A stretch of DNA of 64,000 nt from Epiperipatus broadwayi (taxonomy: Eukaryota; Onychophora; Udeonychophora; Euonychophora; Peripatidae): positions 1,139,001 through 1,203,000 of the forward strand of contig JAQFVV010006342.1 of NCBI GenBank assembly GCA_028023455.1, given 5' to 3'. Of the stretch, positions 13,655-26,610 are shown one piece after another. A model generated the notes under the pieces. The model searched no databases, was not told where the DNA came from, and saw only the letters and a list, made by a program, of their open reading frames with translations. The translations under genes and the position numbers were made by a program. Position 1 is the first letter of the stretch; each line of letters starts with the position of its first letter.

Positions 13655-13870
13655 TATATATATATATATGGGTAATGATGATTCAGACCAACTGATGAGT
13701 GCAGGTTCAGCATGTAATATGTACATTGAAGATCATTTATCATTTTCATATTATGTGGTCATGTGTATCGGTTATATTAGATAGAGTGATTGACTGAAGG
13801 AAACTTGAAAGTCTGGGTTCAAATCTCATTTAATTACATCTGGTTTAAGTATATATACTATACTTATATT
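13655..13870 (+). repeat. SINE3 (tRNA-like) copy
   Basis: Begins after a TA run. It contains 'accaactgatgagtgc', 'gtggtcatgtgtatcggtta' and the box-B-like 'gggttcaaatctc'. The same order of words occurs reversed at 38045-38300 and 38545-38800. Box A is weak, so the tRNA ancestry is an inference from box B and spacing. Confidence 0.6.
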
Positions 13871-14795
13871 CAAATATTATAATTATAAAAGTTAAAGCAT
13901 TTTTTTTCAATAGTTTCACAGAACAGTCACCAGAAGAATAGGTAATATTTTCCTTTATAGTTTTAGATTTTCACTTTATAAAATTTGAACTTTAAATTAT
14001 TTCAATAATTTATAATTTGGCAATCCAAAGCTTTAGATTTGTGGAAATAAAATATAACTTACATAAATTAGAAACTAACATATAATAGTGATACACACAC
14101 CGACACCAATAATATAGTATATATTCATTTAGAAGATTATATATTATGATGAAATGAATGTCTAACACATACTTGTGGGCAATTTTAATAGATAATTTAC
14201 TTTTGATTATTATTCATTAAAATATAAAATTATATTTTAAAGTACATAAAGGATTAATTTTTCCCCGTTATAATTTTTTTTAGATGATTTTAAAGTCTGT
14301 TAATATTAAATATATTTTTAAAAATATCAATATTGTTTTCATAGATTATTTTTTAATGTGCTAATATTTGCTCTTTATTATTAAACTACAGATTTCAAAG
14401 AAAAAAAGCCATTTTTTCAATCATTGAACATTTTATGTGCAGGCAAAAATATTTGTATCTTCCTTTGTACATGTATAAAGCAAATAGTAAAATAAAATCA
14501 ATAATAATTTTTGAAAGAATCTTCTCTTTGAATGTATTCAATTGAGACAGGAGACAAATTAAAACTAGAATTTTTAAATATATATATATTAAAATTTTAT
14601 TCTTAAAATAAATATTTCCACGAATAAACTTATTTATATTTTTTATACTTTATTTGTTTTTATAAATACATATATCTAATTATACCATATATATATTTGG
14701 TATATGGGAATCTGTTATTAAAACTCATGACTTGTAAATCAAGTTTGATATTTTTTTGCTTTTTTTAAAAAAACTTATACTATAAATCTTGGGAA

Positions 14796-14895
14796 AGATT
14801 TTAGGCTTCTTAATTTTCTGATTATTAGCGGGGGTGGGAGCAGTCTGAAAATCAAAGAACTGCTATGCTCCGTACTGCTTGTAAGTTTTATTTTC
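14796..14895. other. GC-rich hairpin-forming island, identity unknown
   Basis: Within very AT-rich DNA, 14826-14880 is locally GC-rich. GGAGCA (14838-14843) can pair with TGCTCC (14867-14872), and an alternative stem GCAGT/ACTGC lies inside it. It could be a small structured RNA, a repeat end or a chance island. It matches no spliceosomal RNA or tRNA that I know. Confidence 0.3.
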
Positions 14896-14989
14896 TATTT
14901 TAATAACTAAAGTCTATTATTCTTAAACTTTATTGATTTTTGCTATCAACATCTAAGATAGTTTAAATTTACTTATTTATTTCCATCTT

Positions 14990-15090
14990 AGCATTTTTTT
15001 TCTCATGTGTCATAGCATCAGCCGGGAAGCGAACCCGCTAACCCGGGACAACTGCTTATAATGCAGCTGTCGCTGACCTCTAAAGAAGGA
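14990..15090 (-). repeat. SINE1 (tRNA-derived), minus-strand copy
   Basis: The minus strand reads a tRNA-like head with box A region 'gaggtcagcg', anticodon-arm 'gctgcattataagcag', box B 'gggttcgcttcccgg', then 'tatgacacatgag' and an A-run (15000-14993). An extra 'gggttagc' duplication before box B disrupts the T arm. The A-tail after the RNA-like head fits retroposition. Confidence 0.75.
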
Positions 15091-15694
15091 TAACTATGAT
15101 TTGAAGATTGTTGAGGCAATCAAAACTGTCATATTAGGTTGTAAAAAGGCATTGTAAAAGTAATAAAGAACCTAGATGATATCATATTATTATTTTTAAA
15201 ATACATTAATATGATTCATTCCATAACTTGAATTTATTTTCATTTTTTTTTGTGTTATTTTTTTTGGACGAAATGCAACTTTGAAAAATATTATTTTTAA
15301 TAAACAAAACGTTTTGTCTTTCAAGCATTATATGTAGTTGCATTAATGCTTTATCTTAACTTCTTTTTTCTGCATAGCATTTCAGCAGAATGCATTATCA
15401 ATTTTGTGCTTAACCATGATTTCAGAAATTTAAAAAAAAACTTACATGTTACACATACCTATTTTATGTCAGGTTAAGATAGTTTTGTTCATATTTTAGC
15501 AAAAAAAAAAAAAAAAACCATTGCTTTACAATATATTGTAATAGTATACATATGCTGTTACATTATTTTAAAATTAAAATAAAGGGAAAATAAATCTTAA
15601 ATAAAATTGATTTATTAAAAACTAAAAGAAAATTAAATGAGTTATGTTTAACATATATATATATCACACAGATGAAAAACTAAAAAAAAAAGTA

Positions 15695-15792
15695 GTCAAG
15701 CGTTGGTGATCGAGTGGTCAGCACAGCTGCCTTACAAGCAGTTGTCCCGGGTTCGCTTCCTGGCTGATGCTTTGACACATGAAAAAAAAAAG
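15695..15792 (+). repeat. SINE1 (tRNA-derived), best-preserved copy
   Basis: 15700-15770 is a 71-nt tRNA-like sequence. The acceptor strand gcgttgg can pair with ctgatgc. Box A is ggtgatcgagtgg. The anticodon arm gctgc-cttacaa-gcagt puts TAC at the anticodon, as in tRNA-Val, and box B is gggttcgcttcc. It is followed by 'tttgacacatg' and an A-run (to 15791). The same tail recurs in the other copies, which marks it as a dispersed SINE rather than a working tRNA gene. Internal A and B boxes would recruit RNA polymerase III if still active. Confidence 0.8.
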
Positions 15793-16609
15793 TATTTAAA
15801 AGTAAGAAATGTTAAAAAAAAGTAAAAATCTAAAGACTAATACTTTTAGTAAAAAGTTATATAAAAGAAACTCGAAATGTTAATTAATTTCTATTTTAAG
15901 AATGTGTTTAATCTTAGTAAATGGAAATGATTGTTTTATTAATTAAATGTTAAGCAAACTAGCTCTTGGGGAACTTAAATAATTGAAAGTTCAGATAAGA
16001 GATAAAAAATTAAATATTGTGAAGCAGAATGACCAATGCAAGCACCAAGCCACACACGGGCCAGAAAGGAAAATATCTGGACCTTAAGAAGAAATGATGT
16101 CATGATCAATTGATTTGTTGAATAAGGGAGACCTAATATTATAAAAAGAAAAATAATTGATTGATTAGGGATTGGATTGCTTTAATCTGACTATTAATCT
16201 TGCAGCTGTATTGTGGACTCCATGATGTAGGGGTCTTGCAATAAAATTAATTTTCTTTGCATGCACCAACTGAGGTATCCCGATGACAGTTCCTGACCCA
16301 AGTATTGGCAAGCAGTGATTTCATCTCCAAAGAGAATGATCTATGCAGAATGTGAAACTTAGGATGGACTTCCATAAACGTTCTGCAACCAAGAGGATTC
16401 ATAAAGACTTTCTCTAGGAAATATAAACTTTTATCAATATGAACTTGTAGATTGATCTTTTAAACAAACTTTTAATGTGTCAGCTAAACATAACTTTTAA
16501 AAGAACTCATCTGACTTAAAAGAACTCTAAATCCATTATTAATAATTTTTTATGGATAAGTTTGCTAATCAATCATTTCCATTTTTTCTTTTATTTATTT
16601 ATTTTTTTA

Positions 16610-16940
16610 CTAAATTATTAAATTTAAAGTTGGGTGTAGATGGCTGCATAGAGTCGTTAAGTTTGAGATTAAGTCATTGGGGTTAATTTCAGACTATTTG
16701 TTTTATAGTTGAATCGATGCTGGTAGAGATATATATGGGTGTTTATATCAATGTAATGTGAAGCATGTTAGCATACAGGGCAATGTGCCCAAATGAATGC
16801 ATGGCATCAAAGGTGTAGCCATCGTGTTGCAATGGATGTGAAGTACTTACCTGCCATTGATTTCCCTTTTTGCTCTACAGATAGGGATTATAAGTCAGCA
16901 AAGACCGCCCTCCCTCCATATGAAGCATTTCTTTTTAATG

Positions 16941-17026
<86 letters not shown>

Positions 17027-17230
17027 CCTTCACCAGACAGATGCACTTTTCTGTACTAGATGAGGATCATTTCTTTTAAATAATATCACACTGCAGATGC
17101 ACATTCCTGTCAGCATGGTTTTATGCTAACATCTTTATATTACATTGGTTGTGACTGTATATCAGGAAGCGAGTGTTGGTTTAGCTATGATCGTTTAGCC
17201 TGAGGTTAGATGTTTTGAAAAGTTTTAATT
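16610..17230. other. Higher-complexity block around a long TA tract, no gene recognised
   Basis: Base composition is more balanced than in the flanks. A plus-strand ORF at 16793-17059 runs into the TA tract and becomes Ile-Tyr repeats; its first 45 residues show no known motif. No matching block occurs elsewhere in the window. It may be an older repeat or unique sequence. Confidence 0.3.
16942..17023. repeat. (TA)n microsatellite, about 80 bp
   Basis: Uninterrupted TA dinucleotide run. A second, shorter TA run with an imperfect end lies at 17616-17645. Confidence 0.95.
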
Positions 17231-17239
17231 GTATAATCT

Positions 17240-17612
17240 ATATAGCTTATCTACGCTCAACATTCTAGAACAAAATTATATAAACTGTCCATCAGTGCAG
17301 ATTTTAACTAAAGTATAAAATAAGAATAAATTAAAGTAAGATTAATTTATTCCTCAAATTTAAATTTATATATGTGCAACAATAAATGTTTTTTTGTGTA
17401 TTATTACTGGCAATGGCTTTTTTTTAAAATATTAAAAATATGTTTTATGAATTTAGATAATAAATCTCTGCTTCTCCTTGAGCTAGTGGCAAGGGCTAAC
17501 TGTCAAAGTAGAATCTTAACAACAAGTATCTGCCTACGTTATAAATTTTCTAGGTTTGAATAGGCTAGTGGCGCCCTGTATGGCAGATAGAGTAAATGTA
17601 TCTATTCCCTGA

Positions 17613-17646
<34 letters not shown>

Positions 17647-17985
17647 CAATTTTAGTGAAAGCTATTTCAATTTATATATATATATATTAAAAAAGTGTCC
17701 ATTAGTGTAGAATGTGTTTACAATACATTTAATGAGAGATATATAATTTCAGCCTTTTTTAATTTTTAACAATTATATATTTATTATTACATGTAACTAC
17801 TTTTATTTACTTATTTATTTTTATTGAAATACTAATTTTTATTAGTTACATTATTAAATATTAATTTTTAAAAGGAATTACCCAAATAATAATAGGAACA
17901 ATATATTTATATGGTATTTGTATTTAATGTATATCTCCTTTTTCATTAATTAAAGGTGACCTTGGCAACTGATTGAAGATTCATG
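17240..17985. other. AT-rich DNA with no recognisable gene
   Basis: The plus-strand ORF at 17372-17563 has no motif. The short balanced patch at 17565-17600 ('gtggcgccctgtatggcag') stands out from its surroundings but has no second copy here. Confidence 0.35.
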
Positions 17986-17988
17986 TTG

Positions 17989-18122
17989 TTGAATAGGCAT
18001 AGGCTGCTTTCATACACATGTATAAATTGATCGAATTCAGCAATAATTTATTTTATTGAATAGGCATAGGCTGCTTTCATACACATGTATAAATTGATCG
18101 AATTCAGCAATAATTTATTTTA
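17989..18122. repeat. Perfect 67-bp tandem duplication
   Basis: 17989-18055 and 18056-18122 appear identical. Units start 'ttgaataggcataggctg' and end 'ataatttatttta'. The lack of divergence marks it as recent, or as an assembly or slippage artefact. Confidence 0.9.
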
Positions 18123-18129
18123 GTTTTTT

Positions 18130-20560
18130 TTATTTATTAATGTTGTCATTAAAATAATTATTTAAAAGCAAATTACATTAAAAATAATATTAAATTTGTT
18201 AGAGAAAATCATCCTCTAAATAAGTCTTGGATTCTGCTATTTATTTAAAATTTCCCATCTTTATATATATAAAAAGGCTTATTAATAATGACTGACTTTA
18301 AAAGTATTCTAATTTATACCAAAATATACAATTTATGAATAAATTTGAAATTAATTTAAAAAAATATAAATTCCTTTGTTTATTTATGTGCTGGCTTTTT
18401 TTGATAATTATTATATTTCACTAACTTTATTTATTTTTATTTTATAGTATATTGACTTTTTGGGGCCTTTAATATATATTTTTTTTAATGATGTATTAAC
18501 AGATGCATAAAAAAATCAATACAAGGATTACTAGGAAACATAAAATTAAATATTAAATAAAAATTAATTAAAAATAGCAAGATCAAGGATGATTATTTAT
18601 CCTTTTTTTAAAAAAAAAAACAGCGATAAACAAAAGTATGGAAATGGAAATTAATAAGACTTATTGCTTTTATGATTTAACAAACTATTTGAGAAATAAA
18701 TACTTTTTTTGGGAATTAATATTTTTTTATAAAGTTGAATTTAAATTTTCATTTTATATTTTTTTCAAATAAAAATATAGCTCATTCTGTGCTTGTAAAA
18801 ATGCAATTTTTAACAAAGAAAGCTAATATTTCAAATGTTATTTGTATGATTCATTTTAAATCTTATTTTTCATGTGAATAAAAAATACCTATTATGTTTA
18901 AATTTTCACATTTGTTAAATAATCATTATATATTTACATTAATAAAATAGTGCCAATCTTTTATCTTACAACTGAAGTAGTATATCAATTATTTGATGGT
19001 GTTTTTTTATATAACCACTATATTACCAACTAGGGTTGAGTCAAAAATTATTGAGAAAGCATAAGGAAGAAAACAGGATGCACTACACATGTATGTGATA
19101 TCTCATTTTGTAGATATTTTATTTCTTTTTCCCCACTATGCTTTTAAAATGGCTGTACAATTTGTGGTCTTTTGTGAAATTTATAAGTTATATTTAAAAA
19201 AAAGCTTTTTACAGAAGAATTTATTCATAAGATTTTTATTGTAAATTGATAGATGAATTCAAGTTATCTACCATTTTCATTTCTGCGAAGCAGAAGCAAC
19301 TACCTCCCACTGACTTATGCAATGTCAAAAAACAATGAAAAGATAGAATGATACCATTCTATCTTTGAGCTCTGTTGTTATATAAGCTTAGGTTTTGACT
19401 TGGTTTTTAAATTGAACAGTAAATTTTATTTATTGTTTTAATTTATGTACAGATTGAACATTCTGCAATCACCATTATTATATTCAAAGGATGAAGAACA
19501 AATCTTACTTTTAATAACCACTGAACATTAAGTGAAACATATATTTTTTATATTATATCAAGTTAATTATTTCATTGCAAAACTACTTTTAATTATATAT
19601 AAAAAGAAAATTATATTTATTATTGCGACATTAATTTACACATTTTAATTATTAATTCATAAAAGAAATTGGCCAAATAATAATATATACAATGTATATG
19701 TTTTTACACTCAGTATATTTAACTATATACATATGTGCATGTGAATAAGTCAATATCAAATTAAGTTACTACTGTATTTTGATTTTCCTTTTTTATTTAT
19801 GTTAATCAAAAACAGGTTAATATATAAATAATATTAATTTATTAGAAAAGAAAAATGCCCTAAATATAAGTCTTTTATCTAAGTTTTCAATCTTGTTATA
19901 AATATGGTCTCTGATTTTCCTAAAAAACTTATTAAGTATGTTTATACAGTATCTCTACATATTGCCACTCAGTACAAGCCTGTTTGAATAACATTTAAGA
20001 GCAAGCATAAGAAATGGTGATCATGTGAAGTATATATATTTTTTTTATTTTTGGAATTTTGTGCTGAATAATTCTACAACATTAAAACTGTTCAAATTCT
20101 TTATTTTATTTTATGATAATTATTATATTTCCTTAGTTTTATTGTTTTTTATGATATCTTAGCTTCTTGCAGCATATAATACTTTATATAATTTTTATAT
20201 AATAGTAGATAAGTGTGAACATTGTGTTTCCAAACAAATATATGCATTAAAAAGTCAATAACACATTTTCAATAGTTCTTGGGGAAAGTTTTAGACAATT
20301 ATTTTTTTTTTGTTTTACCAGTGAAGGTGAAAGAATTATAGTATACATTGAACATAAATTATATTCACGAATGTGTGTATATGACATTTATTTATTTTAA
20401 AAAATAAAATATACATTTAAATTGCAAATTAACCATATTTATTTATTCTTAAAAGAATAAATTGAAAACAAACAAAAAATATTTTTATCTGGAATAAAGC
20501 TCACTTGTAAATTAAATTTCATTAATTGAATGCAAATTTACTTTGAAAATAGATGGAAAA
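18130..20560. other. AT-rich DNA with no recognisable feature
   Basis: Long T- and A-rich stretch with no ORF of interest and no shared repeat. A small direct repeat of 'gatagaatgataccattctatc' type forms a short hairpin near 19343-19364. Confidence 0.4.
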
Positions 20561-20569
20561 AGTCAATAT

Positions 20570-20765
20570 ACCATGTGAGCCAATATTGCCTTCAAAGTAG
20601 TCCTTTTGTGAATCTACACATTGATTAAAATTATGTTTTCATTTCTGGAAGCACACCTGAAACTCATTTTCAAGAATTCTGTTGAGAAGCTTTGACATTT
20701 TTTTTGATATCAGTTTTAGTAGAAAATCTTCATCCTTTCAGTGCAGTTTTTAATGTTTTTTTATT
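20570..20765 (-). pseudogene. Mariner-family transposase C-terminal remnant
   Basis: Minus-strand translation from about 20759 gives LKTALKG*RFSTKTDIKKNV. After one frameshift it gives ENEFQVCFQK*KHNFNQCVD and then SQKDYFEGNI. This is the characteristic C-terminus of mariner-type DDE transposases (short linker, 'RF....DIK..V', 'FQ.CF.KWK.R...CV...G.YFEG'). The tryptophan of 'KWK' has become a stop codon, and a second stop replaces Gln in 'KGQRF'. The catalytic D,D-D/E region is not recognisable upstream (20770-20900), and no terminal inverted repeats were found. The family cuts and pastes into TA dinucleotides. This copy is inactive. Confidence 0.8.
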
Positions 20766-20899
20766 ATGGTTTTGATAAAATTGTTTTGACTGCTTTAGAG
20801 CAAATTTCTTTAGTCTTATACAAAAGTGCATATAATGAAGAGGGCTTTTTTCTGATGACTTTGTTGAGTAATGAATAACTTGAAAATTGGAAAAAAATT

Positions 20900-21930
20900 G
20901 AATGACTTAAATATTACCGACAGATTTCAAGACAAATTTTTTGCTCACATTTTTTAAATTGAATATATTTATATTAAAACATTGATAATAAAGTATTAGT
21001 TCGGATTTCTGTTTAAATATTTTATATCAAAATATTATCTTTTATTATATTTTTTCACGAATATTTCTTGTTATATAAACCTTGATTTATTTTTTATAAA
21101 TATATGATCAAAATACTCTGGATTAATCTATACAATACTCAATATACCAGAATAAAAATAAATAAATAATAGCTATAGACAGTTGATGGCAATGACCACC
21201 ACCCTGAGGGCATTTAACAGTTTAATTTTTTTTTTAAAATCTCATTAAAGTCACACATCACAATTATATTGGTTTGCCATATTTCTAAAATAAGACTTGA
21301 TTTTTCTTCCAATCATTTTCCAAATATAACATAACAACATTATCAAAGCAAAAATCTCCATTACAAGTAATTGAATGTTCAACAAATATAGATTTAAATC
21401 TATTCACAAAATACACAACTTATTATATAAAAATCCATGTTCATGATATTTTTTCAATGTACATTTCGACTTACCAATGTATCTGACCCACAATGGCCGA
21501 CCACTTTATAAATAATATTACATTTATTGATTTTATCAACATCCTTTTCATTAATAATTAATCTATCAGTATTTCATTCCACATTAAATGCTACTTTAAA
21601 ATAAGCAGCAACTAATGCTGTAATCTTATTACATGCACTATTATTATTTATACATGATAACGAAATCCGTGTTTTCGCTTCAATGTTTTTCTCTCTCCAT
21701 CTATGTGTAAATTTATATAATATAAATAAAATATTTTTCAATAATTTATTAGCATATATTTCAATATTGAATAATTTAGCACTTTGAAATTTACATAAAA
21801 TAAATATTGTTTCTAAACAAAAATTTTTTAAATCTAGCTAATTTATACATAAGAAGAACATTTGACTTGGGATGTACACATCACTTAATTGACAAAGGTT
21901 TTTTTTCCTATATTTTTTATTTGTTTAAAG

Positions 21931-21966
<36 letters not shown>

Positions 21967-23575
21967 AAATATGAAATTAATCATTGCCCAATATACATAA
22001 TTAAAAGAAAATTCTAATTTCAGGTTACAGATAAATAATCTTCTGTATATTGACCAATGGTCAAACAAAATGAATCCACATATTCCTGGATATTTTGTTA
22101 TTGTTTTTAAGAATACCATTACCACTAGTGATGAAAATTCAGAATCAAATTTATATATCATATAATTAAAATATGGCATTAAAATTATTAAATTAATAAT
22201 TAAGTGGGATGGAAATAAAATGTTTTTTTTGATAATTCTGTTTTAATAATCAAATAAAAGTTAATAAATGTAAGCATAAAATTAGTGTAGCCTAATGTAT
22301 ATGTAATTAAAAGAAGAAAATTATCAGTATTTATTCATACCTCAAGAAAATAATTTATACAGAATTACATATACAGTAGGGTATGCAAATTTTATGTTTG
22401 GATTTATTAACTTCTATTATAAAAAGAAGGTCATTAAAAGAGAAATTCTATTTCCATTCTTATATAGTTGTTTATTAATCTAAGAATTACTAATGCCATA
22501 TTTCAACTGAATTAATCCAAATAGAATTTCTGAAACAAAAATTAAAACTTTAACATAGAATTGGTTCTTTAATCTTTTTATAACCTCTTCCATATGACTT
22601 GCACTAATTGCAAATTGATATATGGTCAATATGCTCAATTTTAAGAATTCTAATCTTTGTAGTCACTATGGCCACTGTTCCCAAATGAAGATTGGCATAT
22701 TTCAGAAATATTATTTATAAAACTTGTCATTTCCAAATTTATTAATTTGATAATTGTTAACAGAGTTAGGTATATTATCTGTATAATCCTTTGGATAGAG
22801 AAACCAAAAGGTGTTCAGGAGATAGTAATTTATCATTAACAACTCCAGAATTTTCAAGTCTTAGTTTAACAGAAACTGTGATCACATGAAAAACAAGAAT
22901 ATATGTGAATGTAATGGAGCGTCATTGAACCATCTTTAGAATTAATGTTTAAAACAATACTTAATTAATGTTTTCTATCTTTGTTTTGCTATTGATTTTT
23001 CTTGTTCTCTGTGTCTGCTTTCTTTATTCAAATTCTGTTCAAACAATGTTTTATTGTTGTGTATCTTTGATAAGTATTGCAAGCATCATGGTAACTGTTA
23101 ATTTAAACAGGTAAAACTTATACAGATCCAAGGGTAAATTGGACCACTTTGGGTTATGTTATTTTTCATTAAATGGCACTTTCATATATTTTATATAGGT
23201 TTACTAGCATATAATATGTGATTATTCCAAGCTTGTACATGATCTATATGTTTTTGTTACTTTTTTATTTCTTCCATTTGGCATACTTTTTGCCAAAGCT
23301 ACTTCACACTACTTGTGAGCAAATGTTTGTTCATGTGCATCATTAAGAGTAGTTTGTTTTTGAATGTATTTAGTACATCCAAATCATAAAATTCTTTTAA
23401 AGTAACTAATTCAATTTATATTTGCCTAAAAGTTTGTGATGATGGCATTTTAATTGCATGTTGACTATGTTCATCATCCAATTTTAGAAAAAAAATTTTA
23501 AACACTATTTAAGTTTTCCAATAACATTCAACTGTAAATAATAGTGCACAGCTTAGTGTATATCACAATGTTTCT
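20900..23575. other. AT-rich DNA with a (TA)n(TG)n microsatellite, no gene
   Basis: 21931-21966 is a TA run passing into a TG run. The minus-strand ORF at 21925-22179 reads through it and has no motif. A possible degraded copy of the hairpin family at 50005-50178 lies near 23350-23490 ('gtttgtgatgatggcatttt'). Nothing else is recognised. Confidence 0.4.
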
Positions 23576-23579
23576 AGGG

Positions 23580-23690
23580 ATATTCTTAGCCCTTCAGGTC
23601 CTTCTGGCTGACTAGTGATAGTGTTATCATGGGAATCAAACCTGGTGAATATGGAATTTTAAGCTAATGGTCTATCTTTGGATTTATAGG
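23580..23690 (-). repeat. SINE2 (tRNA-like) copy
   Basis: The minus strand shows the box-B-like 'ggtttgattcccatgataac' followed by 'ctagtcagccagaagg', the conserved SINE2 arrangement. The box A half is poorly preserved. Confidence 0.55.
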
Positions 23691-23699
23691 CATATAACT

Positions 23700-26210
23700 A
23701 GGCAGTAACTATAAAACTATAATCAAAAAGTGCAGATGTTTAAACAAAACAATAATAATAGCAAAGTAGATTAAACTTCTAATTTCCATTAACAAGGTGA
23801 CATTAATTTCAGGTGTTTTTAATAATTTTATGCCATTTCTTAGACAATGAAACTAAACTAATGTGTAACACTGCCTTGACATTTATTTATTTTTTTATAA
23901 ACAATGATCATAACAGTCTAACACATACTATTAATAGTAAACACTACTCTAAGTTATAGAATCTAAATCATTAGCAATAGGGAAAATGGTTCTTTTTTTT
24001 TCTGTTTGTTTAAGCATGTAAATAAACCACAACTAAAACCCTATTATTTCAATCCCAAAGTTGATTAATTGTGTTAATTTCAATTTATAGATTTTAAATG
24101 TTTCTAATAATCTTATAAATTATCATTACTTAAGCAGATGAACTAATAATACCATTTATGTAAACAAACATCACAACATTATAATATACTTTATTATCAA
24201 TAAACATTACCGTTGTTATAGAACCTAATTTAACTACTAGTAGAAAAAAATGTTATTTATTTCTGTTGTCTAAACTCATAAATATTATTGACCACAACTA
24301 AGTACTTTAACAATATAAACAAATATTTAAATAAGCTGAAAATATTTTGACAATATCAGTTATCTTTCTTGTTTACATTTGCAGAATAACAATAATTTTA
24401 AGTGTTATTTAATAAACCTATAAATTACCATCACTTTACCAAATTAAAAATCAAATCAATCCACAATGCTAACTGGCATTAAGTTTTATAATTAAGCACC
24501 TCAACAACCTATCACATATATTTATCTGGTGCCACTGAACAATAGGAAAAATGACCCATTTCTCTTTTGTTTGCCTAAGCTTATGAAGACACTGACAATT
24601 AGAAAACTGTAATAGGTACAAGTATTTAAATAAGTTAAAATATTGCACTGTGAGATATTGCTTATTTGTTATTATATACATTGGATCATTCTGCTGTTGT
24701 TTATAACATCCTAATCAGTGATACATAATATTCTGTAAGATTGCCTTATAGCTGAAAAATTGAAAATTAATCAGATTTTCCAACATAATATTGTCAGATT
24801 GTTTAAATTATCATTCCTCTTTATATAGTGTCTAAGCTGCAGTCTATTTATATTCTCAGACAAGCAGAAAGAAAGTGGACTATTTTTTCCTGCTAGTAAT
24901 ATTTCTGGTAATTACATGTGTCTGATATATTTTGGTTTTGATTTGTTAATTGTCTAAGTAATTTTGATTTATAACATTATTAAAAGCATTTGAAATTATT
25001 TCCTTGTATTGATAGATATTTTGCTATTGTATTTTATCTTGTTACAGTATCTTAATTATAGCAAGTTTATAACGTTAGACTTGTAAAAGGAAAGTGAACC
25101 ATTTTCCTATTGCTAATAATTTAGGCTCTATAACCCTAGATAGCATTTACTAATAATTGTTTGTACTGGTTGTTGTTATGTTTGTTATAATAAATAAATA
25201 TGAGTTAGCATTATGTATTGGTGGATTATAATATTACTAAAAGCATTTGAATTTAGTGTTAACCTGTAAATGGAAATAATACAGTAAAATAAATTATCAT
25301 TCCATGTAAAATTTTTCAGACCAACTTTTCTTACAATATGTGCATTTTTCCAGAAACTATATAAGCTAGAGAAACACCTGAATAGCCATACAATTGTCTT
25401 GATAACAGCGAATTTGGTTTTATAGATAAAATATATAGAGTATTTATTCAATCAATTTTTTAATAGCTCATAATAGATGAGAACAATTAACATCCACATT
25501 ATAACACATATATTAGTTTGGGTAATTTTTCAGTTAATTACATATATATTTTCTCTAATATCATATTTCTATTCTAGTGGATGCTGATAGGTTAATTATC
25601 ATATATGTATATAACTAATTTCTTAAACATTCAGTATATTATTAAAGCACTGGTATAAAATCTACAATATTCAAAATGTTAATGTATAAAAATAAATATT
25701 GGCTCAGCCAGCTCATTTCATTTTTGTGTGAATGATTTTAATTAATTTGCATCTTATAAAATGTTTTTTATAGTTGCTCAGTGAGAAATATATTAAGTAG
25801 AAATGAATCTCGTCATATAGAAGGACAAAATAATTCACTTGACAGTAGATTGGAATATTTTCTTATGTAGTTATTAATAAATTTTATATTTGAGAATCTT
25901 TACTTATTTTAATTAATCATTAAAGAATATTATTAATAAAACTAATGTGTCCTTAAATTCTTCCCAGAAAAATAATGACCAAAAAATGGCACTTCAAAAT
26001 CTTTATTATCTGACCACCTATTATTTACAGGTAAGATCATATTCAGGATTCATTTCTCTGTTACATTTATTTAGATATTGTCATGATTTTATTGTTCTTC
26101 TTATACTAGATTCAGCCTTATTTATTGCCGATCATTAATGATGTAAATCCTAAACTACTGTATATATTAGCACAGATTACTAGATTTGCAATGTTTTGAC
26201 TGGTATTATT
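23700..26210. other. AT-rich DNA with no recognisable gene
   Basis: ORFs at 24469-24681, 25185-25451 and 25947-26138 lack motifs and are not conserved elsewhere in the window. The ATTATTTACAG/GTAAGATC junction near 26030 resembles a splice site, but no supporting exon is seen. Confidence 0.35.
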
Positions 26211-26217
26211 GTTCACT

Positions 26218-26430
26218 CTTTGGTGTTGCTGGCCTGACCAGTCGTAATGCTAACATAAGAGTCAAACTTGCATCTTTAGATTCTTGAATATCAAATTTTA
26301 ATGCAATGCTCTAACCAACAGAGCTATGCCTTAAAATTGGATATTCAAGAATCTAGAGGTGCAAGTTCAACTCATATGCTAACATTGCCACACCAGCCAG
26401 CAACACCTGATGAAGAGCAGAGAATAATAG
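26218..26430. repeat. SINE2 pair in head-to-head inverted orientation
   Basis: 26218-26335 is a minus-strand SINE2 with a readable box A ('catagctctgttggttagag') and a box-B-like 'caagtttgactctta'. 26336-26430 repeats the distal half in plus orientation ('ggatattcaagaatctagag', 'gcaagttcaactcatatgc', 'accagccagcaaca'). The two form an imperfect palindrome of about 85 bp per arm. Confidence 0.65.
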
Positions 26431-26528
26431 CACTTTAAACACTGTGTAATCTATTAACCTGTAATATCTACTATACTGTATATATTGTTTGCTCAAGTTT
26501 TTATTTTTCATGTAAAAAGAAACATTTG

Positions 26529-26610
26529 TATATATTGCAAATTTTTGTTGAATATATATATATATATTCTATATATTGCAAATTTTTGTTGAATATATAT
26601 ATATATATTC
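26529..26610. repeat. 41-bp tandem duplication abutting the left arm
   Basis: 26529-26569 and 26570-26610 are identical units: 'tatatattgcaaatttttgt' plus a TA tract ending 'attc'. The last unit ends exactly where the 5-kb repeat begins, so the duplication touches the insertion boundary. Confidence 0.9.

Noticed and set aside
15700-15770. A functional tRNA-Val gene
   Set aside because: It shares a specific downstream tail and A-run with three other degraded copies, and the acceptor stem depends on G-U pairs, so a SINE fits better.
16793-17059. 88-aa ORF as a gene
   Set aside because: More than a third is Ile-Tyr from a TA microsatellite, and the remainder has no motif.
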